In this document: in pieces, positions 6,490-6,725 of the stretch
Numbering within the stretch: the first letter of the stretch is position 1
Layout of the letters: every line of letters starts with the position of its first letter
From: Deltaproteobacteria bacterium
GTDB taxonomy: Bacteria > Desulfobacterota > DAOWOC01
DNA length: 6,725 bases
Assembly: GCA_030642225.1 (NCBI GenBank)
Contig: DAOWOC010000058.1
Coordinates: 1-6,725, forward strand
Reading direction: 5' to 3'
Translations under genes and position numbers: made by a program
Notes under the pieces: generated by a model
Databases searched by the model: none
What the model was told of the DNA's origin: nothing
Seen by the model: the letters and a program-made list of their open reading frames with translations, nothing else

Positions 6490-6517
6490 ATTTTACTAAT
6501 CAAATTTATAAGTGCAA
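6490..6517 (-). promoter_or_regulatory. Candidate sigma-70-type promoter for the MORN-kinase genes
   Basis: Reading the minus strand: TTGCAC (6517-6512), a 16-bp spacer, then TAAAAT (6495-6490), with a transcription start expected near 6483 and a leader of about 30 nt carrying the AGGGGGG ribosome site. The -10 matches the consensus at five of six positions and the -35 at three. The surrounding 91 bp is strongly AT-rich, so chance matches are likely. Confidence 0.4.
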
Positions 6518-6545
6518 CCATGACTTTTAGCCTGAAATTTTAAAT

Positions 6546-6725
6546 CTATCCATTATAAGCTAAAATAAAGGTAATATTATCCTTGCCGCCTGCTTTGTTT
6601 GCTTTTTTTATCAGCTTGTCGGCAATTTTATGCGGTTTTTTAATTTTTTTTCTTATGATTTTATGAATTTCATTGTCTTGCAGCATATCTGTCAGACCAT
6701 CTGAACATAGGAGAAGGAGTTTCCC
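6546..6725 (-). CDS. PP2C-type protein phosphatase, C-terminal fragment (5' end outside window)
   Basis: Reading the minus strand from the window edge gives 59 open codons and a TAG stop at 6548-6546. The fragment begins GKLLLLCSDGLTDML, contains LIKKANKAGGKDNITFIL (39-55 approximately) and ends shortly after. These are the two final signature motifs of bacterial PP2C/PPM Ser/Thr phosphatases: LLCSDGL with a metal-binding Asp (residue 9 of the fragment) and ANxxGGxDNIT with the last metal-binding Asp (residue 49). The enzyme removes phosphate from Ser/Thr of proteins using Mn/Mg. Family members are usually about 240-260 residues, so some three quarters lies beyond the edge. Both metal ligands visible here are intact. 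It is followed after 91 bp by the MORN gene on the same strand; no terminator hairpin is visible in between. The residues between the two motifs are unusually Lys-rich. Confidence 0.88.
   Translation of the reverse strand, partial: GKLLLLCSDGLTDMLQDNEIHKIIRKKIKKPHKIADKLIKKANKAGGKDNITFILAYNG

Overview
The window is AT-rich bacterial DNA with two groups of genes facing each other. They meet at a strong hairpin near 4226-4266. Three acyl-CoA dehydrogenase (ACAD) genes close together, plus a response-regulator/PAS/histidine-kinase protein and a secreted MORN-repeat protein, would fit a fatty-acid- or aromatic-degrading anaerobe such as a Desulfobacterota member. That assignment is a guess from gene content; no phylogenetic marker is present.

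Plus strand, 1-4205 (acyl-CoA metabolism). The window opens inside a long-chain/isovaleryl-type ACAD whose N-terminus lies outside. An UlaG/UPF0173-like metallo-beta-lactamase-fold hydrolase follows 11 bp later. After a 384-bp AT-rich gap with no gene come two more ACAD genes, of 369 and 400 codons, 96 bp apart. The 369-residue protein lacks the catalytic glutamate and the isoalloxazine-binding signature but keeps the motifs that reach into the neighbouring subunit's FAD. The 400-residue protein has the catalytic glutamate and the flavin-ring signature but has lost those trans-acting motifs. Together they look like the two halves of an obligate heteromeric (alpha2beta2-type) dehydrogenase. This is the most interesting observation in the window.

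Minus strand, 6725-4266 (signalling). Reading leftward: the C-terminal 59 codons of a PP2C-type protein phosphatase running off the right edge, a secreted protein with eight 23-residue MORN repeats (itself containing a duplicated three-repeat block), and, 20 bp further, a REC-PAS-HisKA-HATPase protein. In that last protein the receiver and phospho-accepting His look intact, but the glycine motifs of the ATP lid are gone. Same strand and close spacing suggest a signalling cluster, although a candidate promoter lies between the phosphatase and the MORN gene.

The convergent groups share one 14-bp perfect hairpin. Its last base pair overlaps the stop codon of the kinase gene. No tRNA, rRNA, CRISPR array or insertion sequence was seen.
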